From Mariniflexile sp044335535 (GTDB taxonomy: Bacteria; Bacteroidota; Bacteroidia; Flavobacteriales; Flavobacteriaceae), in assembly GCF_044335535.1 (NCBI RefSeq), contig NZ_JBIQVZ010000005.1:248001-312000 (forward strand): a stretch of 64,000 nucleotides of DNA. Reading direction: 5' to 3'. The position numbers and the translations under genes are program-made. Shown here piece after piece: positions 56,338 through 64,000 of the stretch; position 1 is the stretch's first letter, and the number at the start of each line of letters is the position of its first letter. The notes under the pieces were generated by a model. That model worked only from the letters and a program-made list of their open reading frames with translations. It was not told the origin of the DNA and did not search any database.

Positions 56338-58371
56338 ATGATGAATAAATATATTATTATAGCTTTCTTTATAACGCTAAGCAGTTTTTCACAAACTATT
56401 GTTACTAGTTTGAGTGATGATGGAAGCTCAGGAACGCTTAGGTATGCTATTCTGAATACTGCCGCAGGTGGTACAATTGTTTTCGATTCTAGTGTTGATG
56501 GAGGAACACTTACGTTAACAGCAGATTTGCCAAACATTACTCAAAATTTAACAATAATTGGTAATGGAGTTGGTAATTTGACTATCTCAGGTGTGGGATT
56601 ATATAATATGTTTCAAGTTTCTGGGGGTGCTCAATTAACTATTTTAGGTATTACCTTTAGTAATAATAAAAGCTATAATGGTTCGATTTTTAGAGCTGAT
56701 AATAATAATTCTTCGGTAATTGCCGATTCTATAAATGTAACGGGAAATTCAAATAGTTATGCGTTTTATACTAATAATCCTTCTACCATAACAATTACAA
56801 ATTCTACATTTACTAATAATAACGGAATGTTATTTGGAAGTGATTATGGCTCCACTCCAAGTACAACATCAGATACAGAGACTGATTATACCAATAGAAT
56901 AATTGTTACAGGATCTACATTCTCAAATAATACAGGAACTATTTTTAGAACAGAAAGATTTGTTAAAATTGATGATTGTATTTTTAATAATAATACAGGT
57001 CGAATAGGGGAATTTAGAGGATTAAACAGATATCAAGTATTAAATTCAACATTTTCTAATAATACAGGGTCTACTTTGTTTACATTTTCATCAAATATTT
57101 CATCAGGTTGGGGTTTAGCTACTTTGGGCACGAATCATCATTTGTTTGATGGTAATACTTTTACGGGAAATATAGGTACGGTTATTAATACGGGAACCAC
57201 AAATGAACAGAGTAAAACGACTATATCTAATAATATTTTTGCAAGTAATGGTGCCAATTGGACTGGTAGTCCTGCAATGGAATTTAATAATACAATTTAT
57301 CCAACAGTATCTGCGCCTACTACAATCTCAGGAACCACTGAGATTTGCAATGGAAGCAGTACAATATTAACATCTTCTGGAGGTAGTACAGATATAAATG
57401 TAGTTGATGTATGGTATGCTGATACATGTGGCGGGGAAGCTTTTTCACAAGGTTGGGACACACAGTCTTATGACACAGTGGCTACTACAGTTAATTCCGT
57501 AGTCAACGGTATATTAAATGTAACTACGACTTCAACAGATCCAATGATCAATATGTTTAATCTAGGGAGTTTCGACCCTTCAGTATATAGCTACATAAAT
57601 ATTAGGTATAAGGTGGTCTCAGGAACTGCTGGGGAAGCTCAGATTTTCTTTTTAAATTCAGCAATAACCACTCCTAATGGTGGATATTATTTAAACACAA
57701 CGTTGATATCCGATAATACTTGGCATATTGCAACCCTTGATATGTCGGCACATGCCAATTGGACGGACAGTAATATAACAGGTTGGCGATTTGACTATGC
57801 AACCGCTAGTGGCGCAACTTTAGATATTGATTTTATCGAATTAGGATCCAGTCCCATTGTGGGAACAGGATCAACAATTACCGTAACTCCTAACGCAGAT
57901 ACCTCATATTATGTTAAAAGAAAAGGGCCGTATGCCAATACGGATTGTACTTCACAATTGGTAACCGTAAATCCGCTTCCTGCACCAACTTTTACCACAC
58001 AAGCAGAATTAACAACAGCGATTAATTCGAATGTGACTTATACAACGGAATCCGGTCAATCAAATTATGTTTGGACAATTCCAGGCGTTTTAAATACCGA
58101 TTATTCAATCACTTCCGGAGGAACAATTACAGATCATTCCGTTGTCTTAAAATGGTTGACAATTGGGAGTAAAATTATTACGGTCAATTATACCAATTCC
58201 AATAATTGTTCGGCATCTGAAGCAACATCATCTACGTCAACAAATGTATTGTATGCAATAATTAATAAAAATGGAGGGATTTCCATTGAATATTCCGAAG
58301 CAGTAAATGAAAAAGGGGAGATAGGTTCTGGAAATGGGGTGAATAAAAACGGTAAACTTTTGGGGGAATAA
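56338..58371 (+). CDS. Secreted beta-helix / Ig-like surface protein
   Basis: 677 residues: signal peptide (1-19, SFSQ), then a right-handed parallel beta-helix region (about 20-330) with CSLREA-like DGSSGTLRYAILNTAAGG and repeated NSTFTNNNG, GSTFSNNTG, CIFNNNTG motifs. Next come a galactose-binding-like segment (410-510, WADSNITGWRFDY type) and PKD/Ig-like repeats to ~630. The last ~36 residues (INKNGGISIEYSEAVNEKGE...) are not a T9SS domain, so the route of surface export is unclear. It starts 17 bp after the fibre gene and is probably co-transcribed. Confidence 0.82.
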   Translation: MMNKYIIIAFFITLSSFSQTIVTSLSDDGSSGTLRYAILNTAAGGTIVFDSSVDGGTLTLTADLPNITQNLTIIGNGVGNLTISGVGLYNMFQVSGGAQLTILGITFSNNKSYNGSIFRADNNNSSVIADSINVTGNSNSYAFYTNNPSTITITNSTFTNNNGMLFGSDYGSTPSTTSDTETDYTNRIIVTGSTFSNNTGTIFRTERFVKIDDCIFNNNTGRIGEFRGLNRYQVLNSTFSNNTGSTLFTFSSNISSGWGLATLGTNHHLFDGNTFTGNIGTVINTGTTNEQSKTTISNNIFASNGANWTGSPAMEFNNTIYPTVSAPTTISGTTEICNGSSTILTSSGGSTDINVVDVWYADTCGGEAFSQGWDTQSYDTVATTVNSVVNGILNVTTTSTDPMINMFNLGSFDPSVYSYINIRYKVVSGTAGEAQIFFLNSAITTPNGGYYLNTTLISDNTWHIATLDMSAHANWTDSNITGWRFDYATASGATLDIDFIELGSSPIVGTGSTITVTPNADTSYYVKRKGPYANTDCTSQLVTVNPLPAPTFTTQAELTTAINSNVTYTTESGQSNYVWTIPGVLNTDYSITSGGTITDHSVVLKWLTIGSKIITVNYTNSNNCSASEATSSTSTNVLYAIINKNGGISIEYSEAVNEKGEIGSGNGVNKNGKLLGE

Positions 58372-58377
58372 AAGATT

Positions 58378-58397
58378 GAAAAAGTTTAAACTACTTC
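58378..58397. repeat. Solo terminal repeat of the MITE-like family
   Basis: GAAAAAGTTTAAACTACTTC differs by one base from the right end of the 2069-2470 element. No partner end is seen within several hundred bases. It sits 7 bp after the beta-helix gene stop. Confidence 0.55.
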
Positions 58398-58570
58398 ATT
58401 AATTATTAGTACGGCAGTAATAAATATGAATCGGATATATAGCAAGCATCATTAACAAGAAAACTAAGGGATGCATGGTTTTCTACTTGGATAAGATAGG
58501 AAATTGATTTAATAAACTTAAGTTGTTTAAATTCAATCTTTTTTGTAAATTATGATAGAATTTGAATAGT

Positions 58571-58640
58571 TGAGGGTTTAATTTTTAAAGAAGAAATTCT
58601 AAGTTGTTGAAAAGGTTGTTCTAATAAGGGCAGCCTTTTC
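58571..58640 (+). ncRNA. Candidate small RNA unit 1, ending in a terminator
   Basis: Shares TGAGGG..AATTTTTAA..AAG..ATTCTAA..AAGG..CAGCCTTTTCT with 58917-58991. It ends in a hairpin (AAGGTTGTT with GGGCAGCCTT, 58612-58637) and a T-rich run. No reading frame spans it. A small RNA gene is an inference from duplication plus terminator. Confidence 0.4.
58612..58640 (+). terminator. Terminator-like hairpin 1 of the 58.4-59.6 kb region
   Basis: AAGGTTGTT pairs (with G-U pairs) with GGGCAGCCTT, followed by TTCTTTTTCTTTT. Confidence 0.65.
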
Positions 58641-58737
58641 TTTTTCTTTTACATGAGTTTTCTTGAAAGCTATTTCATATGTATGAAAAGTAAGAGTTGT
58701 TCCAATTAAAATGATTTTACTAATTCAATTTTACATT

Positions 58738-58850
58738 TACTGATTTGCTTAAATTCTTATTGATTTATTTAAATCTCATCCTTAAGCAATTGTTTAGTTA
58801 AATTATATGTGTTTTTATGCATAAGTTTACATTGATATTATTGTAAAAGC
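58738..58850 (+). repeat. Copy of the region upstream of the surface cluster
   Basis: ACTGATTTGCTTAAAT..TTATTG and TTTTTATG..AGTTTACATT repeat the order seen at 51465-51560. Identity is patchy, but two blocks at similar spacing make chance unlikely. It lies directly upstream of candidate RNA unit 2. Confidence 0.45.
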
Positions 58851-58916
58851 AATTAGTAAAGCTTGCTCTATTTATAGGAGTTTTTTATTTATATATTTTG
58901 TATTAGAATCGATTAT

Positions 58917-58990
58917 TGAGGGCAATAATTTTTTAAGGAAGTGATTCTAATACGTGTAGGTAAGGCTGTCTTAATTAAGTACAGCCTTTT
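58917..58990 (+). ncRNA. Candidate small RNA unit 2, ending in a terminator
   Basis: Related to 58571-58640. It ends in the strong hairpin AAGGCTGT / ACAGCCTT (58962-58988) and TTTTCTGTTT. Two similar terminator-ended units 346 bp apart with no reading frame suggest tandem small RNAs or leader relics. Confidence 0.4.
58962..58990 (+). terminator. Terminator-like hairpin 2
   Basis: A perfect 8-bp stem AAGGCTGT / ACAGCCTT with loop CTTAATTAAGT, followed by TTTTCTGTTT. Confidence 0.75.
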
Positions 58991-59330
58991 CTGTTTACTA
59001 ATATGCTGATTTATTACTGCTTCGCCATACATTGTAGTGTCTCAAGGTGTCGATTCTACTGATAAAGTTGATAAAAAAGTGTTTAAAAAATAAAAAACCA
59101 GAATGCCCTAGTAGATGAGATTACATGTCTTTTTATATTATAAGACATATGACAAAACTATTTACGTTCTTATCCCTCAAAAATAATCTTGTTGTTGGGG
59201 TTTGTTTGATTAGATGGGATAAATAACATTATTACGTTTAATCTTTTTTTATAACGTTTTATCGAAAAATTATCTGAGGTTCAGGTTATTAAGTTATATT
59301 TAATATTGCTATTAATCAGTTCGTATAAAA

Positions 59331-59379
59331 AACGTCAACTACTTCAATCGGCAAAACGATTGGTAGTTGGTGTTTTTTT
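59331..59379 (+). terminator. Terminator-like hairpin 3
   Basis: AACGTCAACTAC pairs, with two G-U pairs, with GTAGTTGGTGTT, and an inner AATCG/CGATT stem extends it. Seven Ts follow. No gene precedes it on the plus strand nearer than 58371. Confidence 0.75.
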
Positions 59380-59487
59380 ATGAGCTTATTTAAGGTTTCT
59401 TTTTTTTATAACATATTGGTAACTTTCTGTTAATGCCAATTAGAATTTTCTGCGTTAATTTTGTACTTGTTAGAATTAGTTAAATTT

Positions 59488-59533
59488 ACATTAGTTAGGG
59501 CTTCTATGTCGAAGCAAACTAATGTTTTTTTTT
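59488..59533 (+). terminator. Terminator-like hairpin 4
   Basis: A perfect 9-bp outer stem ACATTAGTT / AACTAATGT, an inner GCTTC/GAAGC stem, and a run of eight or more Ts. It lies 69 bp upstream of the enoyl-CoA hydratase gene, downstream of a TAATTTTG -7-like site at 59456, so it could also be an attenuator for that gene. Confidence 0.75.
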
Positions 59534-59601
59534 GTCTTGGTTTTATGTATATTCAACCTTTAAAAAGTCAAGATGAGTTTGACTAGTAAAATTGCTGAAT
59601 A

Positions 59602-60354
59602 ATGACTGAACCGTATGTAACATTAAACATAAAAAACAACGTTGGTTATATAGAGTTTTTTCACCCGAATAGAAATTCTATGCCCAGTGATGTTTTAATT
59701 AAGTTAAAAGAAACCATTGAAAAAGCGGGAAATAACGAAATCATTAACGTTATTGTATTACAAAGTGGTGGTGACAGAACGTTTTGTGCCGGTGCTAGTT
59801 TTAACGAAGTTATGGCGGTTAAAACAGCAGATGAAGGCAAGGTTTTTTTCTCTGGTTTTGCTAATGTTATTAATGCTATGCGAACTTGCCCAAAACTTAT
59901 TATTGGACGTGTACAAGGAAAAACCGTTGGCGGTGGTGTAGGCTTAGCATCAGCAACCGACTATTGTTTGGCAACCAAATATGCCTCTATAAGGTTAAGT
60001 GAATTAAGTATAGGTATTGGGCCTTTTGTCATAGAGCCAGCCGTAACAAGAAAAATTGGATTAGCGGCCATGTCGCAAATGACTATAGACGCTGAAACGT
60101 TTTTTTCTGCGGAATGGGCAAAAGAAAAAGGCTTGTATGCCGATGTTTTTGAAACCACCGAAGCTTTGGATGGCGCTATTAAAGAACTGGCCGAAAAATT
60201 AAGCACTTACAATCCTGAAGCTTTAAAACAAATGAAGTCAGTTTTTTGGGAAGGCACACAACATTGGGACACCCTTTTAGCCGAACGCGCCAAAATTAGT
60301 GGTTCTTTGGTGTTAAGTAAGTTTACTAAAAACACATTGAAGCGGTTTAGATAG
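59602..60354 (+). CDS. Enoyl-CoA hydratase/isomerase family protein
   Basis: 250 residues with the crotonase fold: oxyanion-hole motifs RTFCAGASFNEV (about 59-70) and GKTVGGGVGLASATDYCLA (about 107-125), then LSELSIGIGPFVIEP. Cytoplasmic. The substrate could be an enoyl-CoA of fatty-acid, branched amino acid or phenylacetate breakdown; the sequence does not decide. Its neighbour, the aromatic amino acid hydroxylase gene, is convergent (41-bp gap), so they are not in one operon. Confidence 0.9.
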   Translation: MTEPYVTLNIKNNVGYIEFFHPNRNSMPSDVLIKLKETIEKAGNNEIINVIVLQSGGDRTFCAGASFNEVMAVKTADEGKVFFSGFANVINAMRTCPKLIIGRVQGKTVGGGVGLASATDYCLATKYASIRLSELSIGIGPFVIEPAVTRKIGLAAMSQMTIDAETFFSAEWAKEKGLYADVFETTEALDGAIKELAEKLSTYNPEALKQMKSVFWEGTQHWDTLLAERAKISGSLVLSKFTKNTLKRFR

Positions 60355-60395
60355 CTGTTAAATTTGCCAACTGCCAACTGCTACTGTCAACTGCT

Positions 60396-62156
60396 TTACT
60401 GCCTAATAGCCTCTTTTTTCACAATCCCTAGGCCATCATCAATCAATCGTCCAACTTCAGGTTTGTTTTGTTTTATGGTTTCTAAATGGTTTAAGATAGC
60501 TTCACATAGTTTAGCTTCATTACCTGCAAAAGCCAGTTCGTATAGTTCCACAGGTAACAACCAATCGGTAGGATGGCTTTCAATAAGCGCTTCTAAAACT
60601 TTAGTTCTGGAAATGGTTTTGTTTTTGCCTTCACGATAGTCTCTAACTTGTTGGTAAAGCGCTTCTAATTTAATTTGTTTGTTAGATTTTTCAACATGGA
60701 TGGTTTTAGAGGAAGGCATGTGGGTAATTAAATTGAAACTGTTCAAATCGGCAGGTCCAGAGAAAGCCGAAACAATGTTTTTACCAACCGCCATGTCGTA
60801 AATACCCCATTCGGGTTTAAATAAAACAGTATCACCGTGTTTTACCGTACAATTATTAAAACTGATAAGAATTATTTTTCCTTGCAGATTTCGTTTACCA
60901 GTTATAATATCTCCTGAAACCGTAATACCGCCTTCAAACTCTAAGGTTACCGTGTTTTCTTCAAAAATATTATAAGCGCTTAAATCGCGTGGACTCATAT
61001 CTTCAATCGCTAGATTAATGCCTTTTAATTTTCCGATAGGAGATCCAAATCCTTTTTTGTGGGTGTTTATACCGTGACCTACCAGTTCTTTTTCCCTATA
61101 TGATAAAGCGGTTTCGCCAGTACTTTGAATATAAATAGGGTTGCCGCTATCTTCAATAACATGAGAGAAAACCCCTGAAATTTGAAGCCCTGTACTCAAC
61201 TCAATGGTTCCCAAAGCTTTCGATTGAATTAATTTGGTGACACCAGAAAGTCCTCCTTTCCGCAATGCCATGGTATTGGCAAATGTTTCCAATACCAAAC
61301 TTAAATGGGCAAAATTTGGTGTAACAAAAAGCTGGGGTTGTGGTTTTGTTATGTCGAAATCTTTATAAATGGCTTCAATAGTATAAGGTAGTTTTTTTAC
61401 TGCATCGGTCATGCACCAAGCACTTTCACCAATAGAAGACAATAAACCGGCACCGTAAATTTTCGGGTTTTCTAATGTTCCAATTAAGCCATACTCAACC
61501 GTCCACCAATGCAAGTTTCTTATAAGTGCCATTTCACTAGGTTCGCCCATATTATTTTGTAGGTCCTCTACCTTTTTTTCTGCGGAAGCGATGCCTGTTT
61601 CGTTGGAGTTTGGTGCTTCTTTGATGATGGATAAATGTCTAACAGCTTCATATAGCTCATAATCTTTGGCCGATGAAATAGCTTTACAGCCTATTTCCCC
61701 AAAGCGGCGTAAATATTCAGCATATTCAGGATTGGCAATAATAGGCGCATGTCCTGCGCCTTCATGAATAATATCTGGAGCAGGCGTGTATTCAATATGC
61801 TCTAATTGCCTAATGTCGCTCGCAATTACCAGTACATTATATGCTTGAAATTCCATAAATGCATTAGGAGGAATAAACCCATCAACCGCCACAGCTGCCC
61901 AACCTATTTTTTTTAAAATACGGTTCATGCCATACATATTGGGAATGCTATCAATAGAAATTCCGGTTAGTTTTAAGCCTTCTATATATGATTTGTGTGC
62001 CACTTTTTTAAGAAAATCGACATTTTTACGCATCACATAGCGCCAAACCGCCTGGTCTATTGCCGAATAATTGGCATAGTTTTGTGGCTTAATAAACTGT
62101 AATAAATGTTTAGGTAAGCGATTTAATATGGGGTTTGATTCTATGGAAGTGAGCAT
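60396..62156 (-). CDS. Aromatic amino acid hydroxylase (phenylalanine 4-monooxygenase type)
   Basis: 586 residues. The catalytic domain occupies the first ~350, with iron ligands in HEGAGH (His131, His136) and a downstream Glu, plus NPKIYGAGLLSSIGESAWC and PQPQLFVTPNF. The C-terminal ~230 residues are an extension not found in the short bacterial PhhA. This long form is usual in Bacteroidota. It hydroxylates an aromatic ring using tetrahydropterin and oxygen; phenylalanine is the likeliest substrate. Confidence 0.9.
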   Translation of the reverse strand: MLTSIESNPILNRLPKHLLQFIKPQNYANYSAIDQAVWRYVMRKNVDFLKKVAHKSYIEGLKLTGISIDSIPNMYGMNRILKKIGWAAVAVDGFIPPNAFMEFQAYNVLVIASDIRQLEHIEYTPAPDIIHEGAGHAPIIANPEYAEYLRRFGEIGCKAISSAKDYELYEAVRHLSIIKEAPNSNETGIASAEKKVEDLQNNMGEPSEMALIRNLHWWTVEYGLIGTLENPKIYGAGLLSSIGESAWCMTDAVKKLPYTIEAIYKDFDITKPQPQLFVTPNFAHLSLVLETFANTMALRKGGLSGVTKLIQSKALGTIELSTGLQISGVFSHVIEDSGNPIYIQSTGETALSYREKELVGHGINTHKKGFGSPIGKLKGINLAIEDMSPRDLSAYNIFEENTVTLEFEGGITVSGDIITGKRNLQGKIILISFNNCTVKHGDTVLFKPEWGIYDMAVGKNIVSAFSGPADLNSFNLITHMPSSKTIHVEKSNKQIKLEALYQQVRDYREGKNKTISRTKVLEALIESHPTDWLLPVELYELAFAGNEAKLCEAILNHLETIKQNKPEVGRLIDDGLGIVKKEAIRQ

Positions 62157-62229
62157 AAAGCGTTTTGTATAATGTGTTTTAGTAAAAATACAAATTCTAT
62201 ATAAAATGCTTTTAAAAAGTATTGTTAAA

Positions 62230-62262
62230 TAAAAAAAGCAACCGTTAAAGTTGCTTTTTTTA
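62230..62262 (-). terminator. Bidirectional terminator after the DUF4136 gene
   Basis: AAAAAAAGCAAC / GTTGCTTTTTTT around loop CGTTAAA, between the DUF4136 stop and the hydroxylase start; for the minus-strand gene it ends in a T-run. Confidence 0.85.
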
Positions 62263-62269
62263 TTCTGTT

Positions 62270-62818
62270 TTATGGTTGTGATCCAGGAGGATATTTTGCC
62301 ATAATTTCGGCGACAAATTCTTTAATACGTTCTTCTTTTTTCTCCATGTTTTGGGTTAAGTAGCCTGTGCCCATTCCTTGCCAAACCAATTCTTTTTTGT
62401 TGGCATCAATTAGATCTATATACAACACGCCTTCTGTTCTAGTTGAAACGTTAGGTTGGTTCCATCCCCATCCCCACGGACTGTAGAAACCTCCCCAGCC
62501 CCAGCCACCGTAGCCCCAGTAGTTGTTGTAGACATCGACACGTTGGTTCGATTTGGTAAAAAGGCTGATAAGTAAATCGGGATTTTCGGATTTTGCAAAA
62601 CCTTTAGCTAGCATTTCAGCTTCAATGGCTCGAAGAATTCTACGTTTATCTAAATCGCTAATTTCAGCTTTGTCTATACCTGTTTTAAAAAAGGCAAAGG
62701 TTTTGTATGTTGAAAAATTAGCATTCTTATCATAATCGGTTGCAACCCTAACCGAGCTGCATGATGTTACCAAAATAAGCAAAGCTAAAAATGGTAATGT
62801 TTTAAGTAATTTTTTCAT
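62270..62818 (-). CDS. DUF4136 family lipoprotein
   Basis: 182 residues with lipobox VTSC (Cys20). The DUF4136 domain covers the rest: DYDKNANFSTYKTFAFF, RRILRAIEAEMLAKGF, PDLLISLFTKS, with a Gly/Trp-rich loop at residues ~98-118 and the conserved GVLYIDLIDANKKELVWQGMGTG. A periplasmic or outer-membrane lipoprotein of unknown function. Confidence 0.9.
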   Translation of the reverse strand: MKKLLKTLPFLALLILVTSCSSVRVATDYDKNANFSTYKTFAFFKTGIDKAEISDLDKRRILRAIEAEMLAKGFAKSENPDLLISLFTKSNQRVDVYNNYWGYGGWGWGGFYSPWGWGWNQPNVSTRTEGVLYIDLIDANKKELVWQGMGTGYLTQNMEKKEERIKEFVAEIMAKYPPGSQP

Positions 62819-62909
62819 AGCCGTTTAAAATTTATTAGTTTAAAAATAAATATATTTTTTATTAAATAGCATCAATAATCATACCAAGGGCATGTAAAAT
62901 AAGGTGTCC

Positions 62910-63080
62910 TTACCTTGAGTGTTTTATCCTATTGGTTTTATTATCAAATCCATACGGACAATGCCTACAGCCATTTTCGCAACAATACCCTCTTTTTAAT
63001 AAGTATTGCTCAGTAAAACAGCGATACCCTTCCGGCGTTAGGTAGTAGTCACCTTCTTCAATGGGGATTATTTTTTTCAT
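62910..63080 (-). CDS. Small Cys-rich DUF5522-like protein
   Basis: 56 residues when started at the ATG at 63080 (MKKIIPIEEGDYYLTPEGY), which fits the family N-terminus; 15 further upstream codons are probably leader. The motif CCENGCRHCPYGF near residue 34 is a likely metal site. Such proteins are found across Bacteroidota; role unknown. Confidence 0.8.
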   Translation of the reverse strand: MKKIIPIEEGDYYLTPEGYRCFTEQYLLKRGYCCENGCRHCPYGFDNKTNRIKHSR

Positions 63081-63241
63081 GTACCTATAATTTATAGTTT
63101 TGTAAAGGACACATACTGTTCGCATATAATCATTCCCGTGTATGATAAAATTTTTAACATGCTTGTTTCATCTATAACAAAGATAATGTTTTTGGACTGA
63201 TTTTTGAAATAGAAGGCCCAGATGAGTTCATAATATAAAAC

Positions 63242-63592
63242 ATGATTATTATTTCGAAATATTTAGTTCCTAAAGGCTATTTAGGATTTGTTTGTTATCC
63301 TTTTGTGTTTTTAAAATCGAAAGAATTAAAGGCTGATTTTGTATTGCTTAACCATGAAAACATTCATTTAAGACAACAGATTGAGATGCTATTGATTTTT
63401 TTCTATTTGCTTTATATTATTGAGTTTTTAATACGGTTCACCCAATATAAAAATTGGCATATTGCTTATAGAAATATCTCTTTTGAACGTGAAGCTTATG
63501 CTAACGAAACGCATTTAGATTATTTAAAACAGCGGAAATTTTGGAGTTTTTTAAAGTATCTTCGCAGCAATGAATTTCAATCTAGAACATAG
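63242..63592 (+). CDS. Small membrane-associated protein with HExxH motif
   Basis: 116 residues. HENIH (residues 38-42, in LLNHENIHLRQQIEMLL) matches HExxH, followed by a hydrophobic stretch (residues 50-67) and EREAYANE about 40 residues later, an arrangement seen in small membrane zinc peptidases of the M48/M56 type. Whether it is active is not known. Its last 23 bp overlap the start of the next gene, so the two are translated from one transcript. Confidence 0.7.
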   Translation: MIIISKYLVPKGYLGFVCYPFVFLKSKELKADFVLLNHENIHLRQQIEMLLIFFYLLYIIEFLIRFTQYKNWHIAYRNISFEREAYANETHLDYLKQRKFWSFLKYLRSNEFQSRT

Positions 63593-64000
63593 TGTCAATC
63601 AGCAAATAAATGTACCTAATAATAGCGGTGTTACGCTGTATGTTAAAAGGGAAGATGCCATTCACCCTTTTGTGTCTGGCAATAAGTACCGAAAGCTTAA
63701 ATACAACCTTCTTGAAGCCGAAAAATTAGGCTATAAAACGCTGCTAACTTTTGGTGGCGCTTTTTCAAATCATATTGCAGCGGTAGCTTCAGCAGGACAG
63801 CTCATGGGGTTTAAAACTATTGGGGTTATTAGGGGTGACGAGTTAAAAGAAGCTGTAAATGATAATACAACCTTGCATTTTGCACAACAAAGTGGGATGC
63901 AATTTGAGTTTGTTTCTAGAGAATCCTATAGAGAAAAAACATCAGACCTATTTATCAAAAAATTGAAAACAAAATTTGGTGACTTTTATTTAATTCCTGA
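63570..64000 (+). CDS. 1-aminocyclopropane-1-carboxylate deaminase / D-cysteine desulfhydrase family protein, N-terminal part
   Basis: Starts at the ATG at 63570, inside the preceding gene, and runs off the window after ~143 codons. The residues LYVKREDAIHPFVSGNKYRK contain the PLP-binding lysine, and FGGAFSNHIAAVASAG is the phosphate-binding loop of fold-type II PLP enzymes of the ACC deaminase/DcyD group. It probably acts on D-cysteine or a related amino acid; the C-terminus is needed to judge. Confidence 0.88.
   Translation, partial: MNFNLEHSVNQQINVPNNSGVTLYVKREDAIHPFVSGNKYRKLKYNLLEAEKLGYKTLLTFGGAFSNHIAAVASAGQLMGFKTIGVIRGDELKEAVNDNTTLHFAQQSGMQFEFVSRESYREKTSDLFIKKLKTKFGDFYLIP

Overview
The window is chromosomal DNA from a member of the Bacteroidota, almost certainly a gliding, probably marine Flavobacteriaceae. 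The grounds are an AT-rich composition, gldM/gldN of the gliding and type IX secretion machinery, secreted proteins with type A T9SS C-terminal domains, a SusC/SusD pair, a textbook Bacteroidota promoter (TTG-N19-TAnnTTTG) in front of the initiator tRNA, and few Shine-Dalgarno sites. Species cannot be named from the sequence alone.

Layout. 1-7.5 kb is core: the end of gldM, gldN, an FAD oxidoreductase, small conserved genes, an ABC-F ATPase, an LRR protein and a CPXCG protein. 7.6-29.7 kb is a composite genomic island at the 3' end of the initiator tRNA-Met gene: the tRNA 3' end plus its terminator recurs at 24.26 kb and 29.65 kb. The first segment (7.7-24.2 kb) is a polysaccharide utilisation locus: a Y_Y_Y/LuxR-type sensor-regulator, SusC, SusD, GH3, GH30, a GH65-like enzyme and a sodium/sugar symporter. 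It also holds vestiges of a GH16 enzyme, a second GH30 and a second regulator. SusCD with GH3, GH30 and a GH16 remnant points to a beta-glucan of the laminarin type. The second segment (24.3-29.7 kb) carries an adenine-specific DNA methylase overlapping a gene for a PD-(D/E)XK-like protein, and a tyrosine integrase broken by several frameshifts. After the island come a formylglycine-generating-enzyme-like lipoprotein and a GH2 beta-galactosidase, perhaps part of another glycan locus.

33.6-47.3 kb is mostly housekeeping: DsbD-like thiol:disulfide protein, FKBP isomerase, Era, Der, a lemA-TPM-TPM operon, an M23 peptidase/MerR pair and AlaS. 47.8-48.7 kb is a tandem array derived from one GxxExxY gene: one intact copy, one 3' remnant upstream and one internally deleted copy downstream. 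51.6-58.4 kb is a co-directional cell-surface cluster: a small T9SS cargo protein, a predicted outer-membrane barrel, a 1143-residue coiled-coil fibre with phage tail-fibre-like modules, and a beta-helix protein. It is followed by 1.2 kb of non-coding DNA with four terminator-like hairpins and two related units that could be small RNAs. The window ends with an enoyl-CoA hydratase, an aromatic amino acid hydroxylase, small conserved genes and the start of a PLP-dependent deaminase.

A family of short elements with about 20-bp terminal inverted repeats (MITE-like) occupies intergenic sites at 2.07-2.47, 44.39, 51.20-51.36 and 58.38 kb. The best candidates for something undescribed are the fibre cluster, the tandem GxxExxY array, the methylase/nuclease pair on the tRNA island, and the twin RNA-like units at 58.6 and 58.9 kb.
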